Source: Desulfocapsa sp. (lineage in GTDB: Bacteria > Desulfobacterota > Desulfobulbia > Desulfobulbales > Desulfocapsaceae). Taken from it: DNA of 9,911 nt. The notes below the pieces were generated by a model that was not told where the DNA came from, searched no databases, and saw nothing but the letters and a program-made list of their open reading frames with translations. Each line of letters starts with the position of its first letter. The stretch's first letter is position 1. Below, in pieces: positions 1 to 6,363 of the stretch. The stretch spans positions 1 to 9,911 of the forward strand of contig DYDK01000051.1 of NCBI GenBank assembly GCA_020717935.1, read 5' to 3'. Made by a program: the position numbers and the translations under genes.

Positions 1-10
1 CCACCTCCTT
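1..10 (-). promoter_or_regulatory. Strong Shine-Dalgarno at window edge
   Basis: On the minus strand the last bases of the window read TAAGGAGGTGG, a near-perfect match to the anti-Shine-Dalgarno sequence. The only reading frame opening just before it (ATG at 23) stops after four codons, so this site more likely serves a minus-strand gene whose start codon lies a few bases outside the left edge. The downstream gene cannot be seen, so the call is inference from the RBS alone. Confidence 0.4.
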
Positions 11-140
11 ATTCGGTGGACATATTATAACATGTTTGTTTTAGAAATGGAATAAATGGCATGGGGACCTATGCAATAAGTGAATATTTGAAATAGAAGT
101 AGAATTACTCCCTGAGAGGGCTATTTATTTTTTCTGCCTC

Positions 141-2402
141 CTACCAAACTGCTCGTAAACCCTTGTTCTTCCTGAGCTGATCAATACGTCGCTCAAGTTC
201 CACCCGCCATTCGGCGTGAATACGGGCGGCGGACGGGGCAATCAATTCAGGCAATCCGTAAACAATACGATCCGAGGCCCGACTGGCCTCGATGACAGCC
301 TCAATGGAGCGGGCACCGAATTTATAACGGGCCAGCAGCAGGCGAAGCAAAAGGCCGGAAGTTTTGCGGGCCGCCTTCTTCCAATGGGTATCCATCTGAT
401 GGGCAATGATAAAGGCCCGCTTGAGCAGCACCCGTCGCAGTTCTTCAAGCTCGACCGGACTGGCCGAATCCCGTAGCAGATTTTCCGGAATTTCAATCCC
501 GTCAATATCAAGCACAACCCGTAAACGGCTCATAAAATCGGGAATTTTGAGGGTTTTCATTTTATTCAGCATTTCGGGTTGGCTGGCATCGAGCAGTTTT
601 TCCATACCTTCCCAACTGGCCTTAACCCCGCCGGCAAAAACAAAGATAGCCCTGCCGATATAATGGGGAATACCATTCACATAGGTGACTCCATCCTGCA
701 TGGATGGCAGAAAATAGCGCAAATATCCAAATTCGTTGCCTTCATAACGACAGTCAAATTCATCCCAGAAAACAATGGGCACCTTACCTCTGGCCACTGC
801 CGCCCGCACCGGCTCAATGGCCGAATTGATCTCATTGGGTGATGAAAACTGGGTCAGATTAAATTCAAAAAAATCAAAGGGATCCCCTTGAAATTTCTTG
901 GCTATAACGGCTGCTACCTGACGGGCGGCAAATGATTTTCCCGAACCTGGGGGGCCAAAAACCCCTATACAAAGCGGCCTTTGCACACTTTCCTTGGTCA
1001 CATAGGAATCCATGACATTTTGCAAGGTGATCACCGGATCAATCTCAGCCGGATCAGTCGTGCGCAGATGACCGACATTAAAAATAGGCAGATTGTGAAA
1101 TCCGGTTTTACGATTCACTTCTTCCTTCAAATTATGCAAAACAGACACTATTTCATCAAGATATCCATAAGTTCCTGCCAAGGGAGCATTGGAACTCATG
1201 GGCGAGGGTTTGCCCAGATAAAAAAATTTACGCAGGGCTGCTTTTTTCTGGGCAGACCAGATCTGACTGGAGACCAGATCAAGTACCGTTTCAAAATCAG
1301 ATGAAAAATCAGGCAGCTCAAAAAAAGATGGATCATAGCCATTGTCAACAAACGAACACGAATACCCGCCAGGATAGCTCTTGGCAAAATCGAGGTTGGG
1401 AAATTCCAGGGTTTCGCGGAAATAATAGCCATGCTGATACAGACTCGCCCAGTTCTGCAAAACTCGTTGCGAGAAATCAAAGAAATAGTTGCGAGAAAAG
1501 GCAAAACCACCAAAACGCAGGGCATCCATGGCCAACATCGCCAGAATCAAGGTATCATAACAGGGCACTGATCCCCGTTGTCGCGGCGAGCTTTTTTCCG
1601 GAAGACACCCTTTGCGATGACGAAAAAAAATAGCATCCGGCCCAATATACAAAATCCCGTGCGGGAACATCTCAACGATAATGTGGCAACGGAATTTGCG
1701 GGTGAGAGGATTCCACAGCCCCACCTCTTCAGTGCGCAGAGCCCGCAGACACATGGCGACAATGGTTTCCCAGTTGACCGAGCAGTCCATCTCCATGCGA
1801 GTGGTTTCCAGATCCGCCAAACGGCAAAACAGGGCAATCCGCTCCCCGCACATCTCGGACCAAGTCCGCCAATGGGCCACACTGATGCCCATGGCAATCA
1901 CCCAGGCATTGGAATTGCGGGCAAAATCTTCTTCGGTGAGATGCGGTGGACAGCCGCAATCATCAATGACCACCAAGCCGTTATTATTGCTGAATACTTC
2001 TCGGTTGCTATCATCAATACGAAAAGGTTCGGCCGTATTCACCCTGGCCCCGGCAGGCAGATACTGGTTGACCATGAACCAGCCATGATCATCAGGTATT
2101 TTTCCATCTCCGGCATATCTCCGAAAAATCTGAAAGATATCCTTCTGCTCGCCATAGGAAATTGAATGGATGCGTGGATTCATATCCGACTCGGCAATAT
2201 AGGCAGCAAGCCAGGTCAGACATTGTTCCAAACGACCATATTCAACGGAAACATCGCCAGCCATCAGCTCAATATGATCACCGGGGTTATAGCCATAGGC
2301 CGGCAGACTTCCCTCTTCCAGCAGACTGACCTGCTTGATGGGAAGATTACGAATCTTGACATTAGAACCCAACAGGGTGATTTTCTGTGTTTGTGTATCC
2401 AT
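141..2402 (-). CDS. Large AAA+ ATPase with uncharacterised N-terminal half
   Basis: Predicted protein of 753 residues. The C-terminal third is a complete AAA+ module: Walker A GPPGSGKS at about 483-490, Walker B VFWDEFD at 544-550, a sensor-1 strand FVFAGG near 587-592, an arginine-finger-like SRLR at 625-628 and a sensor-2 GAR at 696-698. The protein should therefore bind and hydrolyse ATP, probably as an oligomer. No signal peptide or membrane segment is evident, so it is likely cytoplasmic. The N-terminal 400 residues match nothing I can name firmly. A stretch around 145-300 (VVIDDCG, then GSVPCYDT) loosely recalls a ribokinase-like fold, which is only a guess. An upstream TTG (2426) keeps the frame open, but ATG at 2402 is preferred because GAGG lies five bases before it. 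The start is about 40 bp after the cyd terminator, so it may have its own weak promoter or depend on read-through. Substrate and pathway are unknown. Confidence 0.85.
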   Translation of the reverse strand: MDTQTQKITLLGSNVKIRNLPIKQVSLLEEGSLPAYGYNPGDHIELMAGDVSVEYGRLEQCLTWLAAYIAESDMNPRIHSISYGEQKDIFQIFRRYAGDGKIPDDHGWFMVNQYLPAGARVNTAEPFRIDDSNREVFSNNNGLVVIDDCGCPPHLTEEDFARNSNAWVIAMGISVAHWRTWSEMCGERIALFCRLADLETTRMEMDCSVNWETIVAMCLRALRTEEVGLWNPLTRKFRCHIIVEMFPHGILYIGPDAIFFRHRKGCLPEKSSPRQRGSVPCYDTLILAMLAMDALRFGGFAFSRNYFFDFSQRVLQNWASLYQHGYYFRETLEFPNLDFAKSYPGGYSCSFVDNGYDPSFFELPDFSSDFETVLDLVSSQIWSAQKKAALRKFFYLGKPSPMSSNAPLAGTYGYLDEIVSVLHNLKEEVNRKTGFHNLPIFNVGHLRTTDPAEIDPVITLQNVMDSYVTKESVQRPLCIGVFGPPGSGKSFAARQVAAVIAKKFQGDPFDFFEFNLTQFSSPNEINSAIEPVRAAVARGKVPIVFWDEFDCRYEGNEFGYLRYFLPSMQDGVTYVNGIPHYIGRAIFVFAGGVKASWEGMEKLLDASQPEMLNKMKTLKIPDFMSRLRVVLDIDGIEIPENLLRDSASPVELEELRRVLLKRAFIIAHQMDTHWKKAARKTSGLLLRLLLARYKFGARSIEAVIEASRASDRIVYGLPELIAPSAARIHAEWRVELERRIDQLRKNKGLRAVW

Positions 2403-2440
2403 GAGCGCCTCAGTGCGTAAAAACAAATAAAAATATCTGC

Positions 2441-2480
2441 AAATAAAAAAAGGAAGGGGGGCCCCTTCCTTTTTTTATTT
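2441..2480 (-). terminator. Intrinsic terminator closing the cyd operon
   Basis: Two perfectly complementary 19-base arms (2441-2459 and 2462-2480) flank a two-base centre. The GC-rich core GGAAGGGG/CCCCTTCC is preceded by an A-run and followed by a T-run on both strands, so it could work in either direction. On the minus strand it lies 27 bp after the stop of the small ORF that follows cydB, and ends about 39 bp before the AAA+ ATPase start. It most likely ends the cydABX-like transcript. Confidence 0.9.
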
Positions 2481-2506
2481 GTGCTCCAGTCTACCCCATT
2501 GAGGCG

Positions 2507-2599
2507 TTAGAGCAGACCTGCTTTATCCAAGGCCATAACCGCCCCTTTATAAGAAACAAAAATCAGGGCTATCCAAGAAAAAATAAGTATATATGTCAT
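2507..2599 (-). CDS. 30-aa membrane peptide after cydB, candidate bd oxidase small subunit
   Basis: A 30-codon frame starts at ATG 2599 behind a strong GGAGGAG Shine-Dalgarno with suitable spacing and ends with TAA at 2507. The peptide begins MTYILIFSWIALIFVSYKGA and ends VMALDKAGLL: one hydrophobic segment of about 16 residues with a tryptophan, then a short tail with lysines and an aspartate. It lies 66 bp after cydB and before the operon terminator, where many bd oxidase operons carry tiny single-helix subunits (CydX, CydS). This position, size and topology support a role as an assembly or stability subunit of cytochrome bd in the inner membrane. It does not clearly match the E. coli CydX sequence, so I leave the symbol empty. 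It may be a lineage-specific analogue. Confidence 0.65.
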   Translation of the reverse strand: MTYILIFSWIALIFVSYKGAVMALDKAGLL

Positions 2600-2665
2600 C
2601 GTACTCCTCCAACCATTGTTTTATTATAAGGTCATCTCACATCTCTCTTCGCCTGTCCTCTGGTA

Positions 2666-3799
2666 TCAGTAACTCTCCTCATCCACCACCTCATGGGCCG
2701 CCAGTTTCTGCGAATCCATCTGCCGCCAGACAAAGGCCACATACGCCAGTACCAGCGGAATCCCCAAGGCCACATATGTCATGGCAGTCAAAGTATATTT
2801 ACTTGATGAGGCATTCATGATCGTCAGACTGGATTGCAAGTCCGCCTTGGAAGGATAAAAAGGCGTATTGTTAAACCCTGCCGTAAAGAAAACAGCCAAT
2901 CCCACCAGCACCGTGCCCAAACCTGCCAGCCAGATACCTTGTTTACTTCTTTTGAAGACCGTGCCCAGAACAGCGAGAATAACCAGCACCAATCCCACGA
3001 GCAACAAGCCCAGAACCAGCGGCATAGCCAGCAGGTTCTGAAGATACTTATTGGCAACCATTGATACTGTGCCGCTGGCATCAACACTGAATCCCTGCAT
3101 CATCAGCAGTGACACCAAAACATAGAGAAGGAAAGGCAGGGCACAGAGGAAGTTTATCCATACCGACTTGCGTAACCGAGCCTCAAAGGCATCAAGGGCG
3201 GAAAAGTTGATATTATTGAGCAGATACATACCGCCCAAGACTCTTGCGTTAAAGACCAAAAAGAGCCCCAGAGAGAGATTGAACAACGAGAAAGCAGCTT
3301 CAAGCCCGCGCAAGGGATTGGTCCAGGTTACTTGATTATAGTCATTGAGGGTAAAATTGGACCCCGTGAAAAAAGTGCCCACCGCCGCCCCAATCAAGAG
3401 GACACCAACAGTGCCATTGATCAGCAAAAACAGTTCATAGGTCTTGGCGCCAAGGAAATTATCAGGTTTTTTCCGATACTCATAACTGACAGCCTGAAGA
3501 ATAAAGGTAAAGAGGATGAGAATCCACACCCAATAGGCCCCACCAAAACTGGTGGCATAAAATTTGGGAAAAGCCGCAAAGAGGGCTCCACCAAAAAGCA
3601 CCAAGGTAGTAAAGGTCAACTCCCATTTTCGTCCCAAAGAGTTGATAACCAAAGAATTTTCCACATCATTTTTAGCCACCTGCCAGAGCAGGGTATTGCC
3701 GCCCTGCACAAAAGTCAGAAACAAAAACAGGGAGCCGACCACACTGCAGAGTATCCACCAGATCTGCTGTAATGTTCCGTATTCAAGATTTGCTATCAT
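2666..3799 (-). CDS. cydB: Cytochrome bd ubiquinol oxidase subunit II
   Basis: A 377-residue, highly hydrophobic protein with eight or so membrane segments, the usual CydB length. It is the haem-free structural subunit of the quinol oxidase that reduces O2 to water at the inner membrane. Typical stretches are GGALFAAFPKFYA at about 70-82 and AVSYEYRKKP further on. The first helix ends in FVQGGNTLL near 30-38, where E. coli CydB has the acidic TDGFDMGVG, and WELTF (about 59-63) replaces WDGNQ. From memory this QGG form is typical of Bacteroidota-type enzymes, and it may mean a different proton path. The ATG lies one base after the cydA stop, with a GGAGGG Shine-Dalgarno inside the last cydA codons, so the two are translationally coupled. 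Confidence 0.95.
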   Translation of the reverse strand: MIANLEYGTLQQIWWILCSVVGSLFLFLTFVQGGNTLLWQVAKNDVENSLVINSLGRKWELTFTTLVLFGGALFAAFPKFYATSFGGAYWVWILILFTFILQAVSYEYRKKPDNFLGAKTYELFLLINGTVGVLLIGAAVGTFFTGSNFTLNDYNQVTWTNPLRGLEAAFSLFNLSLGLFLVFNARVLGGMYLLNNINFSALDAFEARLRKSVWINFLCALPFLLYVLVSLLMMQGFSVDASGTVSMVANKYLQNLLAMPLVLGLLLVGLVLVILAVLGTVFKRSKQGIWLAGLGTVLVGLAVFFTAGFNNTPFYPSKADLQSSLTIMNASSSKYTLTAMTYVALGIPLVLAYVAFVWRQMDSQKLAAHEVVDEESY

Positions 3800-3800
3800 T

Positions 3801-4451
3801 TCACATGCCCTCCGGTCCGATGGAAATCTGTTTCAACATAATTTTTATCTCAGCAATCAACAGCAGGGGAAAGACCGCCAAGAACATGAAAAAGGTTGCC
3901 TGCACATGACCAACGGCGATATTGGTAGTTGCCACTTTTACGGGCATCAAACCCTGAATAGCCCAAGGTTGTCGCCCCACTTCCGCCACTACCCAACCCA
4001 TCTGCTGGGCGACATAGCCAAGAAAGAGGGAAATAACACCGAAAGAAAGCAACCAGCGGGTCGTGGCAATCTTCTTTTTGAAGGTATAAAAGAGACAGGC
4101 CACAAACAGTACTGGAAAAAATGAGCCAAGAACAACCATAATATGAAAGGAATAAAAGGCAGTGCTCACTGGCGGCACCGCTTCTTCTGGAGTACTGAGA
4201 TAGCCGTATCCAAGAAACTCTTTATTGGCAGTAAATCTGTCTAAAGCTGTCTTGGCGGCTGCATCATTTTTACTCTTACGAGCGTGTTTGAAAGCGGCCA
4301 GATCAGCTACTGCTTGTTGACCTTTTTTCATTTTTTCAGCCACCCCCATAACCTTTTGATCTTTATTGCCATAGACCAGATCATCAATACCAGGCACAAA
4401 AGAACCTGCCTGCCGATTAGCCAAAAAAGACAATAGGCCGGGCATTTTCAC
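3801..4451 (-). CDS. cydA: CydA C-terminal part, out of frame with the N-terminal part
   Basis: This frame encodes the last 216 residues of cytochrome bd subunit I: the end of the Q-loop (FVPGIDDLVYGN), then helices VI-IX. Its YSFHIMV holds the methionine axial ligand of haem b558 (residue 395 of the joined protein; E. coli Met393), and it carries a GRQPW motif at about 449-453. A histidine stands where E. coli has Arg391 (SFHIMV versus SFRIMV). GTG at 4451 is the first possible start, but it has no Shine-Dalgarno, and the frame stays open up to about 4505 with residues that fit CydA (PFLFEVKMPGLLSFLA). It is therefore the continuation of the gene starting at 5322, not a separate gene. Joined length would be about 506 residues, normal for CydA. 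Its stop precedes cydB by one base. Confidence 0.9.
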   Translation of the reverse strand: MKMPGLLSFLANRQAGSFVPGIDDLVYGNKDQKVMGVAEKMKKGQQAVADLAAFKHARKSKNDAAAKTALDRFTANKEFLGYGYLSTPEEAVPPVSTAFYSFHIMVVLGSFFPVLFVACLFYTFKKKIATTRWLLSFGVISLFLGYVAQQMGWVVAEVGRQPWAIQGLMPVKVATTNIAVGHVQATFFMFLAVFPLLLIAEIKIMLKQISIGPEGM

Positions 4452-4452
4452 C

Positions 4453-4505
4453 TCAAAAAGAAATGGATGTTGGGCATCCCCAGGTTTTAAGAATACCGGC
4501 GGCCA
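4453..4505 (-). other. cydA: One-base frameshift window within cydA
   Basis: On the minus strand the upstream frame stops with TGA at 4453, while the downstream frame opens after TAG at 4506. The shift must fall between them. Reading ATT CTT AAA then skipping one A gives ILKPGDAQHPFLFEV, a good CydA sequence; dropping one G of the nearby GGGG instead gives ILKTWGDAQ. The change equals one extra base in a short homopolymer (AAAA at 4485-4488 or GGGG). No in-frame stop or known slippery site sits at the junction, so programmed +1 shifting is unlikely. Confidence 0.85.
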
Positions 4506-5322
4506 CTAAGCCGGCATTCTGTTCCCCTTTATAAAGCCCTTCAAAGGCAGCCAGCTTCATCGGCTGTTTCTGGGCGACCTCAAAGGCAGCCTCATCACCA
4601 GTCAACCCGACATAGGCCGAAGACAAGAGTCCAAAGACCGAGGCCACAACGAGAGATTTTTTGGCCATCTCCATATGCCGCCCCTTCAACAGGTACCAGG
4701 AAGAAATGGCAACTACAAAAAGAGAAGCCAAAAGAAAGCCGGAACTGGTGGCATGGGTGAATTTAGACATGGCTACCGGGGAAAACAGCACGGCCCAGAA
4801 ATTCTCCATCTCAAATCGGGCCGTCTCGGGATTAAAGACCATTCCTACCGGATTCTGCATCCAGGCATTGGCCACCAGAATCCACAAAGCCGAAAGATTG
4901 GAACCAATGGCCACCATCCAGGTGGAAAAGAGATGGAAACCTTTGGAGACGCGGTTCCAGCCGAAAAACATGACGGCAAAGAATGTGGCCTCAATGAAGA
5001 AGGCGAAGATCCCTTCCACCGCCAGCGGAGCCCCGAATATGTCACCCACCATCCAGGAATAGTTCGACCAGTTGGTGCCGAACTCAAATTCAAGAATAAT
5101 ACCAGTAGCAATGCCAATGGCAAAGTTAATGCCAAACAGGGTCATCCAGAACTTGGTGATCGCCTTCCATTTTTCATCACCGGTACGAATGTAAATGGAC
5201 TCAAACATGGCACACAAAAAAGACAAGCCCAGGGTCAGGGGCACAAAAATCCAGTGATACATAGCCGTCATGGCAAATTGTGCCCGCGACCAGTTCACCA
5301 AACTCAGATCGACATCAAGCAT
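4453..5322 (-). CDS. cydA: Cytochrome bd ubiquinol oxidase subunit I, N-terminal part (frameshifted)
   Basis: Encodes the first 279 or so correct residues of CydA, then ten out-of-frame residues and a TGA. CydA carries haems b558, b595 and d and the quinol site. Visible ligands and functional residues are His23 in MYHW (E. coli His19), Glu103 and Glu111 in AVEGIFAFFIEA (Glu99/Glu107), His190 in KFTHATS (His186), and Lys256 and Glu261 in QPMKLAAFEG (the Q-loop quinol residues Lys252/Glu257). The ATG has a textbook AGGAGG eight bases upstream and follows the DUF4492 gene by 20 bp. Alone this fragment lacks the last haem b558 ligand and helices VI-IX, so it could not form a working oxidase. Either a real mutation or a sequencing indel separates it from the rest. 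Confidence 0.9.
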   Translation of the reverse strand: MLDVDLSLVNWSRAQFAMTAMYHWIFVPLTLGLSFLCAMFESIYIRTGDEKWKAITKFWMTLFGINFAIGIATGIILEFEFGTNWSNYSWMVGDIFGAPLAVEGIFAFFIEATFFAVMFFGWNRVSKGFHLFSTWMVAIGSNLSALWILVANAWMQNPVGMVFNPETARFEMENFWAVLFSPVAMSKFTHATSSGFLLASLFVVAISSWYLLKGRHMEMAKKSLVVASVFGLLSSAYVGLTGDEAAFEVAQKQPMKLAAFEGLYKGEQNAGLVAAGILKTWGCPTSISF

Positions 5323-5342
5323 TGATCATCCCTCCTTTCTGA

Positions 5343-5573
5343 TTATTCATGGTTGTGAACCGCCGGTCTGGAAAGCTGCTCCAAAATATGGTCGGCCCGT
5401 TGTTCATCGGTTTCAAAATTGGTCTTGAGATAATTTGGGAAAAAAAACACCTTGAGGACAGCAAACATGACAATGAGCTTGATGAAGATAATCTTCCACA
5501 AGGTACGACCCACGGTCATATTCTTAAATCCGTTGCGGTAAAACGAGTAGATACTGACGAATGGCTGTAACAT
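5343..5573 (-). CDS. DUF4492 small membrane protein of the cyd operon
   Basis: A 76-residue protein with an amphipathic, basic N-terminus (SFYRNGFKNMTVGRTLWK), one membrane helix at about 26-46 ending in FFFPNYLK, and a charged cytoplasmic-like tail (NFETDEQRADHILEQL). This pattern matches the DUF4492 family as I remember it, encoded next to cydAB in Bacteroidota and Campylobacterota, function unknown. An accessory or assembly role for cytochrome bd is inferred from this constant linkage. The frame is open further upstream, but ATG 5573 is chosen because AGGAGGGG lies just before it and the family begins at this point. It sits 58 bp after the Rrf2 gene and 20 bp before cydA. Confidence 0.85.
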   Translation of the reverse strand: MLQPFVSIYSFYRNGFKNMTVGRTLWKIIFIKLIVMFAVLKVFFFPNYLKTNFETDEQRADHILEQLSRPAVHNHE

Positions 5574-5631
5574 TATGCCCCTCCTGCACTTTCGTGATCG
5601 TAAGCAAAAAACACAAAAAAGGACTTCAATT

Positions 5632-6069
5632 CTATCTATTATGCACAGTAAAAACAGGAAGGCAAGCCTCATCCTTACTTAACTCAGCAAAGGTAACCCC
5701 AGCAAGGTACTGCCGTAACTGGGCGCTCGCCTCCTCCCAAACCCTATGCACGCGACAATGGGTGCTGGCTTCGCACACCCAGGGCCGACCTACACAATCG
5801 TTTAAGGATATTTTTCCAATCATCAGCTCAACCACTTGCAACAGTGTGATGCTGGCAGGATCTTTGATCAGGACATAGCCACCCTTTGATCCTTGCCGAA
5901 TTTCAATCAAACCCGCCCGAGCAAGACCCTGTACAATCTTGGCCAGAAAAGGACTGGGAATATCGGCCTGTTGAACAATCTCCTGTCTGGTCACCAACAC
6001 ACCCTGGCCTTTATAGGCCAGATAGGCCATACACCGAATGGCATAGTCACCGGCTCGTGTCAATCGCAT
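5632..6069 (-). CDS. Rrf2-family transcriptional regulator with three-cysteine cluster motif
   Basis: A 145-residue protein of typical Rrf2 length. The N-terminus MRLTRAGDYAIRCMAYLA is diagnostic; a winged helix-turn-helix follows (recognition region DIPSPFLAKIVQGLARAG, about 37-53) with the wing RQGSKGGYVL at 58-67. Cysteines at 92, 99 and 105 (spacing C-X6-C-X5-C) sit where IscR and NsrR bind an iron-sulfur cluster, so the protein probably senses O2, NO or cluster status; the first spacing is one or two residues longer than in those proteins. ATG 6069 is preferred over the upstream start at 6117 because the family begins here and a GGGGGTT lies seven bases before it; the upstream start would fall within the core promoter. 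As first gene of the cyd operon, with a palindrome over its own promoter, it probably controls itself and cydAB. Confidence 0.92.
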   Translation of the reverse strand: MRLTRAGDYAIRCMAYLAYKGQGVLVTRQEIVQQADIPSPFLAKIVQGLARAGLIEIRQGSKGGYVLIKDPASITLLQVVELMIGKISLNDCVGRPWVCEASTHCRVHRVWEEASAQLRQYLAGVTFAELSKDEACLPVFTVHNR

Positions 6070-6087
6070 GACAACCCCCAAATAAAA

Positions 6088-6114
6088 CTTATAAGATAGT
6101 ATTAGTCTTATAAG
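6088..6114. promoter_or_regulatory. 27-bp palindromic operator, likely Rrf2 site
   Basis: Two perfect inverted arms, CTTATAAGA (6088-6096) and TCTTATAAG (6106-6114), are separated by nine bases. Each arm contains the self-complementary octamer CTTATAAG, so the same octamer recurs 19 bp apart, close to two helical turns. The length and A/T-rich dyad suit a dimeric Rrf2 regulator. The distal copy overlaps the predicted -10 box and the other lies around or just after the transcription start, so binding would block the promoter. Binding by the adjacent regulator is inference. Confidence 0.7.
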
Positions 6115-6136
6115 CAAAATTCCTCCCCTCTGTCAA
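6108..6136 (-). promoter_or_regulatory. Promoter of the rrf2-DUF4492-cydAB operon
   Basis: The minus strand shows a consensus -35 TTGACA (6131-6136), a 17-base spacer and a -10-like TTATAA (6108-6113). The Rrf2 start codon is about 38 bp downstream of the -10. It is the only strong sigma-70-like promoter seen upstream of the operon, and its -10 lies inside the palindromic operator. Confidence 0.7.
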
Positions 6137-6228
6137 GAAAAAAATTATTTGCCTGTTACAACCATATTCAACCTCCTTCCGCCCCTCTTCACCCGTGCTT
6201 CCCCTCCTTTTTCTATCGAATTTCCCCG

Positions 6229-6257
6229 TTGTCAGGTCAGAGAATATCTGCTAAATG
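6229..6257 (+). promoter_or_regulatory. Possible promoter for the DsrE-family gene
   Basis: TTGTCA (6229-6234) differs from the -35 consensus at one base and is followed after 17 bases by TAAATG (6252-6257), a poor -10. It lies 106 bp before the gene start. The interval from 6137 to 6228 is notably pyrimidine-rich on the plus strand and holds no gene; a small hairpin CGAGC/GCTCG (6315-6329) lies in the presumed leader. Confidence 0.3.
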
Positions 6258-6363
6258 AGTAAAAACGAGGGGCAATGCACTCCTCCCCACAAAAAATGAT
6301 CCCTTGCAGGCAAGCGAGCAAGATGCTCGAAATGATTCCCAAAAAGCTATAAAAAGGAGAGGT

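Noticed and set aside
108..130. Hairpin CCCT/AGGG followed by a T-rich run as terminator of the ATPase gene
   Set aside because: The stem is only four pairs and the T-run follows on the plus strand, the wrong direction for the minus-strand gene.
1578..2165. Plus-strand open frame (195 codons) opposite the AAA+ gene
   Set aside because: Overlaps the ATPase coding region and shows no RBS or recognisable motif; it is a frame shadow.
4453..4505. Programmed +1 frameshifting in cydA
   Set aside because: No in-frame stop or rare codon sits at the shift point and no stimulatory structure is evident; a simple homopolymer indel explains it better.
6255..6299. 14-codon plus-strand frame as a leader peptide for the DsrE-family gene
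   Set aside because: It has no Shine-Dalgarno and its composition is not suggestive of an attenuator.
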